A stretch of DNA of 64,000 nt, taken from assembly GCA_947650285.1 (NCBI GenBank), contig CANTFL010000528.1, forward strand, positions 124,001 to 188,000. Reading direction: 5' to 3'. Source of the DNA: Hyaloperonospora brassicae (lineage: Eukaryota > Oomycota > Peronosporomycetes > Peronosporales > Peronosporaceae). The position numbers and the translations under genes were made by a program. The notes beneath the pieces are model-generated. The model ran no database searches and was not told the DNA's origin. It saw nothing but the letters and a program-made list of their open reading frames with translations. Positions 39,766 through 49,590 of the stretch are shown here, piece by piece (position 1 is the first letter of the stretch; every line of letters begins with the position of its first letter).

Positions 39766-40513
39766 CATTATCACCGACTGACTGTGTTTGCGGCCGCGAC
39801 CGATGATACGAAGACGCAATTGCATACTTATATCTCGCGTCTGAGCCTGCAACTCGTGGCTGCAAGCGCAGTACGCCCGCCGCATAACCCTCTCCGCGGC
39901 CTCCCGAACAGGGCGGGGGTCGGTCACAGCTGTAAAATGGAAAAACGAAAATGAAAAAGGACGCGTGGTTAAATGTGTGCCACATTGACTTAGTTTTCTA
40001 GGACGTAGGGCACTTTTTTATTTCCGTAATTATCTGAAGCAGTTTTTTATTCACCTAAAAATCTGATGATCAGTATATATTTTTTAATCGATGAGTCGAC
40101 TTTTGGGTCACCGCAACCATATCACTGAACTTAGTGATTTCGTTTTTAGAATAAAAGACTAAGCAATCTCTATGATCATAATGTCACAAATGATAGTATT
40201 ATGTTTCAGGCTCACCTCGTTGCAGTTAGGCACTAAACTCGTAGCGTCAACGTATCACGTCTTAGCATCGACAAGATCGTCATGTCAACAGTCGAGAGTA
40301 ATAACCAAGGTAACATCTAAAGTCTGACAACGTCCGATTAAATTGAAATCGACATGAATACATGTATTTTATGCTGGGCGCGCTGTGGGCGGATGGAATA
40401 CATGCAGCGCGCTTAGCGCTCAAGTGTCAACGCTAATTAGGTTTAGACGGTCGAAAAACATTCTACACCCCTTTGGCTTGCAGTCTTACGATACTCGAGT
40501 GTTCAAAACCGAA
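39766..40513. other. Interval downstream of the effector gene; possible decayed exon
   Basis: On the minus strand a good splice-acceptor-like sequence (ccattttacag) ends at 39930, followed by a short GC-rich open frame beginning VTDPRPVREAAERVMRRAYC that runs into the microsatellite. It could be the last exon of a lost gene, but no family is recognised and no upstream exon is seen. The rest (about 39950-40513) is AT-rich 3' flank of the effector gene with no open frame of note. Confidence 0.25.
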
Positions 40514-41704
40514 TTAGGAATGAGATTTATCGGTCACCTTCATCGTAGCAGCAGCTGCGGCCGCGGGATCATCCATCCCTAAGAATGTCCTGAAAGTGTC
40601 AGACGTTAGACGTTCAATAGGGTCAACAAACTCCTTGATCTTAGTCTTGACAGCAGTGACCTCTTCGTTCTCTGCCGAATTCTTGAAAGCGCCCACCACT
40701 CTGTCGTTGATGTTTCTGACAAATCTCACGCGCCACGTAACAAACTGATCCCATGCCGAATTGGTGGTACCACCGCCCGCTACTCTGGATTTCTTGCCAT
40801 ACGTGTTTACGAGTTCATTAAGATCCATGCGGGCTTGTTTGGTACCGGCTCGAAGCTCTTGACGCTCCTTACTATTCCAATCAAGGAAACCGACCCCCGC
40901 TCCATTGGCTTCATTGAAGATTTTAGCACCAGTTTTACGGATGACGAATAATCGATCAAGGGTGGTAAGCTTACCTGCACCACCAGCTGCGGCTCTAGCA
41001 GCGCCTCCCACTAGTGGCTTTAGCTTTTCTCCAGTAGAGAGACCGCCTGCGTTCGCCGCTCCATTGAAATCAAAATTGTGGCCAGCTCCACCATTCCTGG
41101 CGGCAATGGTGTCGGCATTCGCGGCCTTGGACTTCTTGACATTGTCCACGTCTGCAGTGTTGCGCTCACCGACCGGTTTGTCTTTGGCCTTGAGCGACTT
41201 GATCCATTTTACGAACTCTTGGGAAGGTTTAGTGAGCCACTCCTTCAACTTCGCCCAGAGACTTTTCATCCGAGCAAATAAGTTCATCTTCGGCTGATTT
41301 TCTTCGACGTGTTGACCACTGGTGACAGCCCTTCCTTGACTCTCTCCGGCCCGCTGAACATCGACGACAGCCGTTTCCACCAGTCGGCCGCTCGCCCCTT
41401 CAATTGCCAATCCTGTATGAAGCCGACCACCAAGGGCCTTTCCAAGTATTGGCGCCGTTTCTTCAGCGAGTTCTGCCGAAACAGCTCTCTCCTCATTGTC
41501 CACAGGCAGCATCAACTCATCGTCGTCGAAAGACTCCCGCAGGAGCCTCTGCCTGTCCGCGTCGTAGGCGTTGCCGCCCGTCACGCGAGCCACAAGAGCG
41601 TCATTGTATTCGAGAAGAACGTTCTCGTTGACATCAGTCATAGTCGCGTCGCTGGAAACGAAAACAGCGACGAGAGCGGTAGCAGCGGTGTAGACCAGAC
41701 GCAT
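40514..41704 (-). CDS. RXLR-dEER secreted effector candidate
   Basis: Intact frame of 396 codons from the ATG at 41704. I chose this start because it opens with a typical secretion signal (MRLVYTAATALVAVFVSSDA, residues 1-20); an in-frame upstream start at 41956 would put 84 Pro/His-rich residues before the signal and is unlikely. RLLR occurs at residues 53-56 after a short linker, and EER at residues 71-73 following an acidic run (FDDDE), which is the order and spacing of oomycete RXLR-dEER proteins that are secreted and act inside host cells. The C-terminal part has a Trp/Lys-rich helical stretch (about residues 145-170, including LWAKLKEWL), a Gly/Ala-rich linker near residues 210-245, a second helical domain with WDQFVTWRVRFVRN, and an Ala-rich tail. 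At about 396 residues it is long for the family. No canonical WY fold is provable by eye. Neighbours are retroelements and repeats, the usual setting for effector genes. Confidence 0.85.
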   Translation of the reverse strand: MRLVYTAATALVAVFVSSDATMTDVNENVLLEYNDALVARVTGGNAYDADRQRLLRESFDDDELMLPVDNEERAVSAELAEETAPILGKALGGRLHTGLAIEGASGRLVETAVVDVQRAGESQGRAVTSGQHVEENQPKMNLFARMKSLWAKLKEWLTKPSQEFVKWIKSLKAKDKPVGERNTADVDNVKKSKAANADTIAARNGGAGHNFDFNGAANAGGLSTGEKLKPLVGGAARAAAGGAGKLTTLDRLFVIRKTGAKIFNEANGAGVGFLDWNSKERQELRAGTKQARMDLNELVNTYGKKSRVAGGGTTNSAWDQFVTWRVRFVRNINDRVVGAFKNSAENEEVTAVKTKIKEFVDPIERLTSDTFRTFLGMDDPAAAAAATMKVTDKSHS

Positions 41705-42285
41705 TTTTGAGTTGTTCCAGTCGAAAAAGCCGAGCGACAGTGATGCGTGGCGGTCCTGGTGCTGGTAGCGGTCGTGGATCCAGCGGTAGTGATATGGGTG
41801 GTCGTGACACTGTAGTAGTGGAGGTGCTGGCGTTGGTGGCGGTGGTGGTTCCGGTCGTGGCGGTGTTATTGGTGGTGGCAGTCGAGTTGCAAAGTGGGAT
41901 TGGTGGAGCAGCGTGGGCGCGGAGCTCTTCGACCTTTGCTCAGCTATCGGATTCACCAGGTTTGATCCGAAGAGGCTCTTTACCGGCTATGACGACGACG
42001 CCAGCCCTTGTTCAGTCTCTTTCACGTTGCCCATTGCAGTGAGGACCACGACCAGCGCTTTGTGGGGAGAGGCGAGACGGCAGACAGTGAAACCGACAAT
42101 GGCAGCAAGTGAGCTGAATATACATTTTTGGTCCTTTCTGCCCAATGTTAACATACTAAATAGCAGCCAGCTCCCACCGTGCCCTTATTGAACCGTCTCG
42201 TGTGGCAGCTATAATGAAGTCTGGCACAAGGCTGTAGAACGATCGATAGAAGCAGCTGCCTAGACGCCTTCGGGAACACGCGCGG
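41705..42285. other. Effector upstream region with degenerate GGT/GTG repeats
   Basis: From about 41745 to 41890 the plus strand is a degenerate run of ggt/gtg/ggc triplets (acc/cac on the effector strand), which keeps several frames open, including the upstream extension of the effector frame and plus-strand 41707-42042. The 5' leader just before the effector ATG contains a pyrimidine-rich gcatcactgtcgctcggc segment that could serve as an initiator, but it is a weak match to the oomycete Inr and is not called. No separate gene is supported. Confidence 0.5.
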
Positions 42286-42970
42286 TTGGACGCGGTGGGC
42301 CCATTTCAAACGGGCCTGCGTTCATCATCGGCTGTTGCTGCGGTTGCTGCTGTAGCGGTGCCTTTGGCTGTGGCTGGTGGCGCTTTTGTGGCGGCAGTTG
42401 CTGCTGGAACGCAACTGGGTCTTATAGAGCTGCGGGCACGACAAATAAGGTGTCAAGCAGATCCATTTCAACCTTCGCGCGATGTGTTGCGGTCACGGAG
42501 CTTGATCCGTCGAGGCTTGGGACGGAAAAGTGTGCTGCTGCTGGTCGCTCTGCCTCGATGCACGACACGTAGAAGTACGTCTTCTTCGACGGGTAGCAGT
42601 AATCGTGGAGCGTGCGTTCGGCTCGACGCGTCGAGCCCCAGGCATTAAGGCCAGTGCACCGATAATGCCGCCAATGTTGCGAAGCTAACATCTGCCGCTC
42701 ATCGACGTTGCCATTCGCTTTGTCATCAATCGGGGCTCGTTGTTATCGTAGTTGCTAGGGCTAGGGTACTCTTGCACCGGTGGTTGTTCGGAAGAGTGGA
42801 ACGGGACGGTATCTGGCCGTCATTGACAGGCTGCGTGCCGTAGCTACCTTACCCCCCGAAGATACCCTGGTCACCTTGTTTGTACGGAATGGGCAGGCCA
42901 AAAAGGCCCACAGGTATGCCAGCTCCTGGTGGAGCAGGTGCGAGGTTGTCGTGCGCGAGCTGACCCAAAG
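42286..42970 (-). pseudogene. Possible decayed Gln/Pro/Gly-rich coding remnant
   Basis: On the minus strand several frames give natural-looking low-complexity protein pieces: near 42925-42840 PGAGIPVGLFGLPIPYKQGD, and near 42410-42290 a Gln/Pro-rich run ending MMNAGPFEMGPPRPTAR. They lie in different frames with stops between, suggesting a frameshifted remnant of a host gene or of an element's 3' end, cut by insertion of element A at 42971. Plus-strand frames here (42286-42648, 42780-42983) look like shadows. I do not recognise the family. Confidence 0.25.
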
Positions 42971-43413
42971 TGAAACGGGGTAGCCCGTTACATGATATTG
43001 TCACTAAATACACAAACAATAATATAGAATATTACGTTGAATATCATTTCAACAATATCACAGAGCATAATCATATTGTTGAGATGACCGAAGGGTCTAT
43101 ACATTGGTTGATATCGTGATCATATCAACCCGCCAATTGCTGCTAGACGCGCGCAATGGGTGGTGAGTAGACGTCATCATACTTTTAGTTAGATTAATAA
43201 AATCAAGTCAGGACAAACAGAGACATAAGATTGATAGGACCAAATTCTATTAAATTACAGTTTTACTTTTACCAGAGACTAGAGTGTTTACTTAGTCTCC
43301 TTTCCTTCCTCTGTGTTGGTGCAACACCTAGCAGGGCACTGTCGACCACTGTTGTCAGTGAAAGTGAGCTCCGTACTGGTCAACCAGTACGTTGTCACCA
43401 GTGCCTCGTTACA
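42971..43413 (+). repeat. 5' LTR of element A
   Basis: Begins tgaaacggggtagcccgttaca (TG start, compare TGTAACGGGG in the 3' copy) and ends cctcgttaca just before the primer binding site. Shared blocks with 50709-51180 include gctgctagacgcgcgcaatg. The first half aligns poorly, but hairpins occur at matching places: caacaatat/atattgttg near 43050-43085, and ggttgatat/atatcaacc near 43108-43132 opposite ggttgatgtac/gtacatcaacc in the 3' LTR. A 9-bp stem with a 2-nt loop lies at 43372-43391. Confidence 0.85.
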
Positions 43414-43415
43414 CC

Positions 43416-43424
43416 TGGTAGCAC
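43416..43424 (+). other. Primer binding site of element A
   Basis: TGGTAGCAC lies 2 nt after the 5' LTR end. The same sequence, with the same 2-nt spacer, follows the 5' LTR of element B. The first eight bases are the complement of a tRNA 3' end TGCTACCA, which fits eukaryotic initiator tRNA-Met. The tRNA identity is inference; conservation in two diverged elements is observed. Confidence 0.75.
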
Positions 43425-43463
43425 TTTTTAGTCCGTCCAAGGACTACAACCCCATCGCCCAAC

Positions 43464-44585
43464 ATGAACATGTTGGATGATGTAGACGGCGACAGCTTTT
43501 ACGGAACCCGTGAAAGCTACTCCCATTTGAGCGATATCGAATGGAGTGCGATCGAACGAATGAGTTCGACCCGTTGGCGAGGAAGCTATCGGGGCCATGC
43601 TATCCACAAGGGATAGAGACCAGCAGCATACCGTCATTAGCAAGTTCTTTCAACAAGAACTTGATGAGTCGCGAGCGCAGGTGACCTTGTTACAACAACA
43701 AGATCACCAGCGGACCGAAGTACTGAGACAACAACAGTCTAAGTTCGCAGATCCGACGCGTGAGCGTCGACGGGAGTCTCTAAAGTTAGAGATATCCAAG
43801 TATCGGGGAGTCGAGGAAGACTCCCTGTTAAGATGGTTCGTCGAGGTCGGCGTTGCCATCGAGGCCCGTCGCATCGACAACGAGCAAACACAAGTCGCAA
43901 TTGCTCAGTCTTACTTGGCAGGAAACGCCAGGAATTGGGCCCTGAATATCAAGTTACACGATTAGAACGTTTTCGAGTTGTTAAACGTCTTCAAGACCCT
44001 GCTCAGTAAGACGTTTGAGCCTTTCAGGGCAGAGTTTAGGACTCTGTGTGAACTACTAAAGATCTTACAGGGTAAGTGTAATGTTCACGCTTACGCTCAG
44101 CATGTACGCTATCTTGCAAGTTTCATGGTAGTGAAGCCTGTGAGTGAATTTGTGAAGATCACAATATTTATTCGAGGTCTTGGAGATGGTCCTATCAGGG
44201 ACCACCTGTTTCGCGGGGCGCTAAAGACGCTTTCCGAAGCGATCTACGCTGAGGAGCAGGAAGACTTTAGTGTGATATAGGCTCACACTACTCTTACCCC
44301 CTATCATCCACAAAGCTGATCAGCGGTCGGAGGCCCAGAGCCAATGGACCTCTGTGATGTTGAGGTCGAGAAACCTCGCCCTGTGAATGACAAGTGAATG
44401 GTGAGGATCCATCGCTATCATAAGATGGGACATTGTGCATACGAATGCAGTATCCCCCGCTCAGGACCCCGTGGTGCTGAGCGCAGTAACCATCGACTAG
44501 TTAGAAGAACTGGAGGACGAGGGCTTGATGCTGTTGCAAAGCCGCAACATCGAAGCGGACCATAAAAAAATGGTCGGGGTCAGTA
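43464..44585 (+). pseudogene. gag: gag of element A (frameshifted, stops)
   Basis: Gag forms the virus-like particle shell. The likely start is the ATG at 43464 (MNMLDDVDGDSFYG), reading to a TAG near 43615; the coding then continues in another frame from about 43597 (QQHTVISKFFQQELDESRAQ, then a Gln-rich coil and capsid-like LKLEISKYRGVEEDSLLRWF). A TAG at 43963-43965 and another at 44278-44280 interrupt this frame. Further on, EPMDLCDVE precedes a damaged zinc knuckle: the normal C-x2-C-x4-H-x4-C is reduced to IHRYHKMGHCAYEC, with both first cysteines lost. The frame then shifts into the protease frame near 44560-44586. Not functional as it stands. Confidence 0.85.
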
Positions 44586-45026
44586 GTGGCGGAGCACCCT
44601 ACTGATCCAGCAACATCGAGTGAATTTGCAAATCTATTGACGAAAGTTGCTCCCGACACACCGTCACTGTGTTTCTCTGCACCTGCTGATGAGATATCAC
44701 TCATCAAATTGACATTGGAAGTGACATAAGATATGTCACTTCGCGCCCTGGTTGACTGTGGGGCGTCGAACAACTTTGTTTGTCGCCAGTCACTAGAGGC
44801 CGGAAGTATTAACTTCGTGGAGCGGGAGATCCCTAAACCGATAATGAAGGTGCGCCTTGTGACAGGAGCATCGATGAATGTGAAGAAACTTGTAGTCGGA
44901 ATCCACTACACGTTTGAGGAAAAACATTACGATAATGACTTCATCGTACTGGATCTGGATGACAAATTTGATGTCATCCTAGGACTACCTTGGCTCGGAA
45001 TATACGAGTTGAGGGTGAGCTGGTAG
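44586..45026 (+). pseudogene. Aspartic protease domain of element A
   Basis: Retropepsin-type protease that would cut the Gag-Pol polyprotein. The active-site loop reads ALVDCGASNNFV (DCGAS for the usual DSGAS, catalytic Asp retained) and the second hallmark is DVILGLPWL near the end, before VSW and a TAG at 45024-45026. A TAA at 44727-44729 interrupts the frame 6 nt before the ATG at 44733. From here to about 47648 protease, linker, RT, RNase H and the integrase N-terminus share one frame broken by stops, so the original was a single pol polyprotein. Confidence 0.88.
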
Positions 45027-45773
45027 AATTGATCCGTGAAGATTCCTTCCGTTTGTTTGTCAGATAGCCATCTGATGAAAATCATGGAGCGTCCACAAGC
45101 GTGTGGATGTACTTCGAGTGATTGTGATGGCCTCACTTGCGGTACGGTCGCTAGCACGAATGTACAAGACCTCAATGTAGCTGATCGCTACGCTGTGGAG
45201 CAAGCTCCCGGCGGCTGTACAGATGTACAGGACATTGACGTATGCCTAGCGGGCAGCATCTTAGACAAGAGAAACCTTTTGTCCAAAGGGCAACATGGAA
45301 ATCCTACGTCGACTGGAGAGTTGACCGTAGAGAATCGAGACCTGACTGTGGTTGCACAGACACAGTCAGAAGACGCCGAGGAAATAAATCCCCACGTGCT
45401 TGAGGAAGGAATTCCTCAAGAGTTGAATACTGATGGATCAGGCTCTCAGCAACCTGTGGAAAGAAGTTCCCAGGAAGAAACCGAGACGTTGAACGTCTTG
45501 TACAATGACGGATCAAGCGTAGGCGATTATACGCTTGATCTGATTGTGCCTCCGAATTTACCCTCGGAGATAACTCAGTTGCCAACGCTAGAAACGAAAC
45601 GGTTCTTGCGCGATCTGTGTAGTGGCAAAGTCAAGCAGATCTGTTCACTCTTCGCGAAAGACGAGTACGTTACCGATATTCGATCGTCAACGGTGTTTAC
45701 TGAGACCGAGAGGGTCCTCATCAGTTCATCGATGGACGAAAGTGTCCTTGATGAGAAGACTCTGATTGAGTGA
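45027..45773 (+). pseudogene. Pol linker between protease and RT, element A
   Basis: An open stretch of 245 codons (45036-45773) in the pol frame, acidic and Ser/Thr-rich, with no catalytic motif. The equivalent region exists in element B (59673-60044) with different sequence, so it is a fast-evolving spacer of this element type. It ends at TGA 45771-45773. It holds several of the strongest short inverted repeats (arms at 45342-45369, 45399-45420, 45511-45540). Confidence 0.75.
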
Positions 45774-46781
45774 TACACGTCTCAATCCTGGAAGTCGCTC
45801 CAGTCAAATCCTTCGTATAAGTATATGATCGAATTTAAGGACGTGTTTCCTGAATCCGTGCCATGCGAGTTGCCTAAGGACAAAGGCACTCGACACGAGA
45901 TCGAGCTCAAACCGGGCTCGAAATACTGTGTCATGAAGCAGTGGCTACTGCCTCGTGAACAAGTACTAGCGATCGACAAGTTCTTTGCCGATCGCTTAGC
46001 AGCGGGCCATGTGAGGGAATCAACATCCCCTCACAGCTCTCCGACCTTCTGTGTGCGAAAAGCCACAGTAATATGGCGGATAGTGCACGCATTCAACAAA
46101 TTGAATGCTGCAACGGTACCGGCTCAGACGCCGATACCGAGGAAGGACGTAATCATAGATGGTATGTCAAAGAGTACCATCTTTTCGTCCATGGATCTGA
46201 TGGATGGGTTCTATCAGATCCTCAGGCGTGAACGGGACATTCCGTTCACGGCAGTGAGCACCCCTAGAGGTATGTTGTGGGAGTGGCTAGTTATGACACA
46301 GGGGATGAGCAATGCCCCTGCAACATTCAACAGATGTTTCACAAATCTGTTGAGACCGGTGCGATATTTCGCACCGAGTTACTTCGATGATGTGTTCGTC
46401 CATAGCCGGGCTATGGACGGAAAGATGGACGTGGAAGTTCACAGAACTCACGTTCGTCGGGTTCTTTAACTTATGCGCAGGCATAAGTTGTACGCCAACC
46501 TCAAGAAGTGTATATTCACGGCTAGTGAAATACCACTTCTTGGGTATATCGTGGGTAAACACGGCGTACGCCCTGATCCAGAAAAGATCAAGGCAATCAC
46601 CGACTGGCCAGTGCCAGTCGATGTCAAGGGACTAAGGAAGTTTCTTGGGATGGCGGCGTACTTGCATAAGTACTCTCGCAACTACGCCGAGATGACTGTT
46701 CATCTTTCTTGCATGCTCAAGAAAGATGTCAAGTGTTCATGGAACGCTGAGTGCCAGCGTTCCTTCGAAGGTATCAATTAA
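45774..46781 (+). pseudogene. Reverse transcriptase domain of element A
   Basis: Copies element RNA into DNA. Seen in order: GTRHEIELKPGSKYC (RT entry), QWLLPREQV, FCVRKATVIWRIVHAFNKLN (a damaged RKxGxWRxVxD-type block), PIPRKDVIIDGMSKSTIFSS, MDLMDGFYQI (first catalytic Asp region), TPRGMLWEWLVMTQGMSNAP (motif C flank), and the catalytic YFDD box (ymotif SYFDDVFVHS, near 46380-46407). A TAA at 46467-46469 splits off the thumb part (LYANLKKCIF, PLLGYIVGKHGVRPDPEKI). The YFDD aspartates are intact, but the frame is interrupted, ending at TAA 46779-46781. Confidence 0.92.
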
Positions 46782-47250
46782 AGCTTGATGAGATTGCCCA
46801 TCTCGGCGATTGCCGACCAGTACAGACCATTTCATGTGGTCTGAAAGGCCAGCGAGTTTTCGATCGGCTATGCGTCGATGTAGTTTGATACAGACGACGC
46901 GGAGCGCGTCATATGTTATCAGTCGCGTCAGCTGCAGTCAGCTGAGCGCGATTACCCAGTGCATGACAAGGAACTCCTTGCCATGAAATACGCACTGGCT
47001 AAGTTTCGCGTCTATCTCCTCGGAGATATATCGTTTGTTGTCCATAAGGACCATGCGTCACTACGCACGGCCGTGAACAGCTTAAATCTCTCGCAAAGGA
47101 TGGCGAGGTGGCTGTCTTTCTTCGCGGTGTATAACTTCTCCGTGGAGTATAAACCAGGACGTCTCAATGTCGTCGCTGATGCGCTCTCGAGCCGGCCCGA
47201 TTTCGAGCCGGACACACAAATCAACAGTGAGGATAAGCTCACTGTTGCGA
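46782..47250 (+). pseudogene. RNase H domain of element A
   Basis: Would degrade RNA in RNA/DNA hybrids. The opening DAS motif is destroyed: the frame reads VV-stop-KASEFSIG where Gypsy elements have VCDASDFAIG, with TGA at 46842-46844 replacing the first catalytic position. A second stop, TAG 46881-46883, follows in ASM-stop-FDTDDAE. The later part is well conserved: YPVHDKELLAMKYALAKFRV, then HKDHASL (usual TDH, so the Asp is replaced) and ADALSSRPDFE at the C-terminal end (ADALSRRPD in the family). Not functional. Confidence 0.88.
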
Positions 47251-48725
47251 CACTGTCAGTCAGTGTAACGTCGTCAAGTTTACTTGACGACGTACGAAAG
47301 GCATACGCAGAAGATAATGATCTTCTGCGAATGATGTATCATCTGTTGAATCCATCCAGTAAATCCATGAGGGATTTACCAGCTTTATACCGATCCTCAT
47401 CGTATCGTTACACGACTCGCAATGGTCTGCTGTACTATACAGCAGTTGCCGACGACACGCCTCGTGTCGTCGTTCCCCGTCATGATGACTTGCGATTACG
47501 CATCATGTACGAGTGTCACGATGGGCCGTCTAACGGGCATTGTGGCCGAGAAAAAACTTACCTCACGGTCAGTCGTGACTTTACTGGCCCCACCAGTATG
47601 ATTTTGTTCGCAAGTACATTCGTGATTGCGAGGTTTGTCAACTGGTGAAGTCCAGTCCTTCTTACCGTGCGCCCTTACATTCTCTATCTGTCTCGGCACA
47701 GTGCTGGAAGTCCGTTTCAATGGACTTCGTCTTCGGGTCCAAGAAGACTCTTACAAGAATAATAATTATCTTGTGTTCGTTGACCGGTTCAGCAAGATGG
47801 TTCATCTTGCTGCAGTGTCCGAGTTGATCAACGCCCGCAGATTTGCGCGTGTCTTTATCGACACAGTGTTTCTACTTCACGGGATACCCCGTGAATTCGT
47901 GTTAGACAGTGACCCTCGGTTGACGGCGGATTTTGTCAGTCCGTTTTTCGTTCACTCGGAACACGGCAGAAGATGTAGACATCTACCCATCTTGAAACAG
48001 ATCGTCAGACGGAACGTGCATCCGTGTACTCGAAGAGATCCTTCGAGGATACGTCCAATCGTTCTCGAGTTGGATCGATTTCCTACCGATGGTGGAATTC
48101 GCCATCAATAATTCGGTACATGCTTCTACACAGCACACACCGATCTTCGTGAATAGCTTACGTCATCCACGTCTGCCCACCATTTTAATGTGTGACTCTC
48201 AAACAAGGGGGGAGGAACTTCACCGAGCAAAAACCGTTTTGGCTTTTGCTCATCACGTGCCGACGCAAACGTCGACACGTATGATGCCGATGTCGACCAA
48301 GTCGACATCGATGAAGAAGATCAACTTAATAACAGCGATGATGCTAATATTCATACCGATGAGGACGACGATTCTGGTATTTTTAGCATCGCCAACGACT
48401 ATTCCGGCGAGGATGTCGTCATCCTCGCCGTTGAACAGAAAAAGGAAAGAACGCTTTCTGCAGTTCGAACAAGGCGAACTGAACATAACAAGGCCGAGTC
48501 AGCAGAAGGGTTTATGCTGGCTCGTGAAGCAGTGGTCCGTTTCGTACAGGATTCCATCGCTTACGCGGTAGACCGTCAGAAACGGAACGCTGACAAGAAT
48601 GGAAGAGAAATTTACATTCATTTGCTAAAGGTGACTTAGTCCTATTTTATACGGTAAACCTACCTAGACACGTAGTGACCAAGATGTACAGCAGTAAACT
48701 ACTGATATAGTACATCTTCCCTTTT
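47251..48725 (+). pseudogene. Integrase of element A (frameshifted)
   Basis: Inserts the DNA copy into the genome. The zinc-binding part survives across a frameshift: ECHDGPSNGHCGREKTY, then DCEVCQ near 47615-47640 in another frame. In the core, SMDFVFG (first Asp, near 47720), NNYLVFVDRFSKMVHLAAV, then DSDPRLTADF (second Asp) are visible, followed by TDRQTER (Glu retained; the preceding Gly of GQTE is now Arg). Further frameshifts lead to LPMVEFAINNSVHASTQHTP at 48089, which continues in an acidic, hairpin-rich tail. At least three frame changes after 47600 make it inactive. Confidence 0.9.
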
Positions 48726-49560
48726 CGTGTGCTGCGCCGACAAGACAACGCATACACGATCGAACTGCCACGTCAGATGCGTACGCATCCTACGTTTTAC
48801 GTGGGACGTCTCCACCAGTACTGTCAGTACGAGCCTTCTTCCGACGATGAAGATAGCCCCCACGTTCACGAACCTCCATCAGGTTCTTGCGTTCGCGCTT
48901 CAGACGATCAGTCTTGATGCTTAATGAAGAGATCTCTCCGTTCCGTCGAGAGATCTCCATGCGTGCCGTTCCCAGCTCCTCAACGAGGGAGCGAATATCG
49001 CGCTCGACCTGCAGTTGCTCGACCGCGTACTCAGCACGGTTCTTCGCACGCTCGGTCTCGCGATCCTTGCGGTGCTGCCGCACAGTGTCGGTAAGAGCGT
49101 AACGCCTGTACCGCTCGTGCTCCAAATATTCGCGCAATTCAAAAGTCGCGCGATCCATCTTGTGCGGGTCGAGATAGTGAGCAGAACGACCTGGAGGAGG
49201 GTTTCTATCCTCCTCCTTATCCTTTGATTGAATCCCACGGTGGTCAACGCTTCCTGGTGGAGTGTATCGTGAACCACCGTGACGAATTGGGATCAAAGAC
49301 GAGTCCCCGCGTCCAGTGGCGAGTGTGCCCACCCTCTTGGAACAGCTGGGAGCCCCGCCCCCAGCTGATGTTGGATGTACCCGGTCTCGTCGAGAAGTAC
49401 GACGAGACGCACCCGACGATGGAGGGCTTTCGTCGTTCGAACGCCCGCCGCGTTCGTAAAGGTATTGTAGGTTCTCAAGCCCTTGACGCATCTCGGACGA
49501 GACGCGCGCCCTCCAGTAGGGTTGATATGAGAGGTACGCCTCCCTAGTGGCGCGAACTGA
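48726..49560 (+). pseudogene. Pol C-terminus with chromodomain, element A
   Basis: Starts with the integrase tether region (DNAYTIELPRQMRTHPTFYV, then GRLHQY; family form THPVFHVGRL), an acidic stretch, then after stops a clear chromodomain near 49224-49400: GGQRFLVECIVNHRD, then VQW, then PPSWNSWEPRPQLMLDVPG and VEKYDETHP. Chromodomains recognise methylated histone tails and guide integration. The aromatic cage cannot be judged fully by eye. The region between 48918 and 49220 in this strand has stops and looks less protein-like than its complement, which carries the antisense frame listed separately. Confidence 0.8.
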
Positions 49561-49578
49561 GTTGTCAACACAACTCAT
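48790..49578 (-). CDS. Antisense ORF in element A, C-terminal coiled-coil part
   Basis: ATG at 49578 gives 262 codons without a stop, on the strand opposite pol. It starts MSCVDNSVRATREAYLSYQP, passes through a Ser/Pro/Gly/Arg-rich stretch lying exactly opposite the chromodomain, and ends in a strongly heptad-like segment (from HKMDRATFELREYLEHERYR through QLQVERDIRSLVEELGTARM to LKRER). It is in the same frame as the antisense ORF at 49591-50127 and separated from it by a single TGA and three codons (GEN, then C), so the two probably formed one protein of about 440 residues. The family is not recognised. Chance openness opposite GC-rich coding DNA is the alternative, but the heptad pattern argues against it. 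Confidence 0.45.
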   Translation of the reverse strand: MSCVDNSVRATREAYLSYQPYWRARVSSEMRQGLENLQYLYERGGRSNDESPPSSGASRRTSRRDRVHPTSAGGGAPSCSKRVGTLATGRGDSSLIPIRHGGSRYTPPGSVDHRGIQSKDKEEDRNPPPGRSAHYLDPHKMDRATFELREYLEHERYRRYALTDTVRQHRKDRETERAKNRAEYAVEQLQVERDIRSLVEELGTARMEISRRNGEISSLSIKTDRLKRERKNLMEVRERGGYLHRRKKARTDSTGGDVPRKT

Positions 49579-49590
49579 ACAATTCTCTCC

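Noticed and set aside
40905..41710. Plus-strand open frames opposite the effector gene (for example 40905-41297, 41309-41710)
   Set aside because: They lie opposite an intact coding frame with recognised motifs and have no motif of their own; treated as shadows.
41705..41956. 84-codon N-terminal extension of the effector frame
   Set aside because: It is Pro/His-rich translation of a triplet-repeat tract and would bury the signal peptide, so the start at 41704 is preferred.
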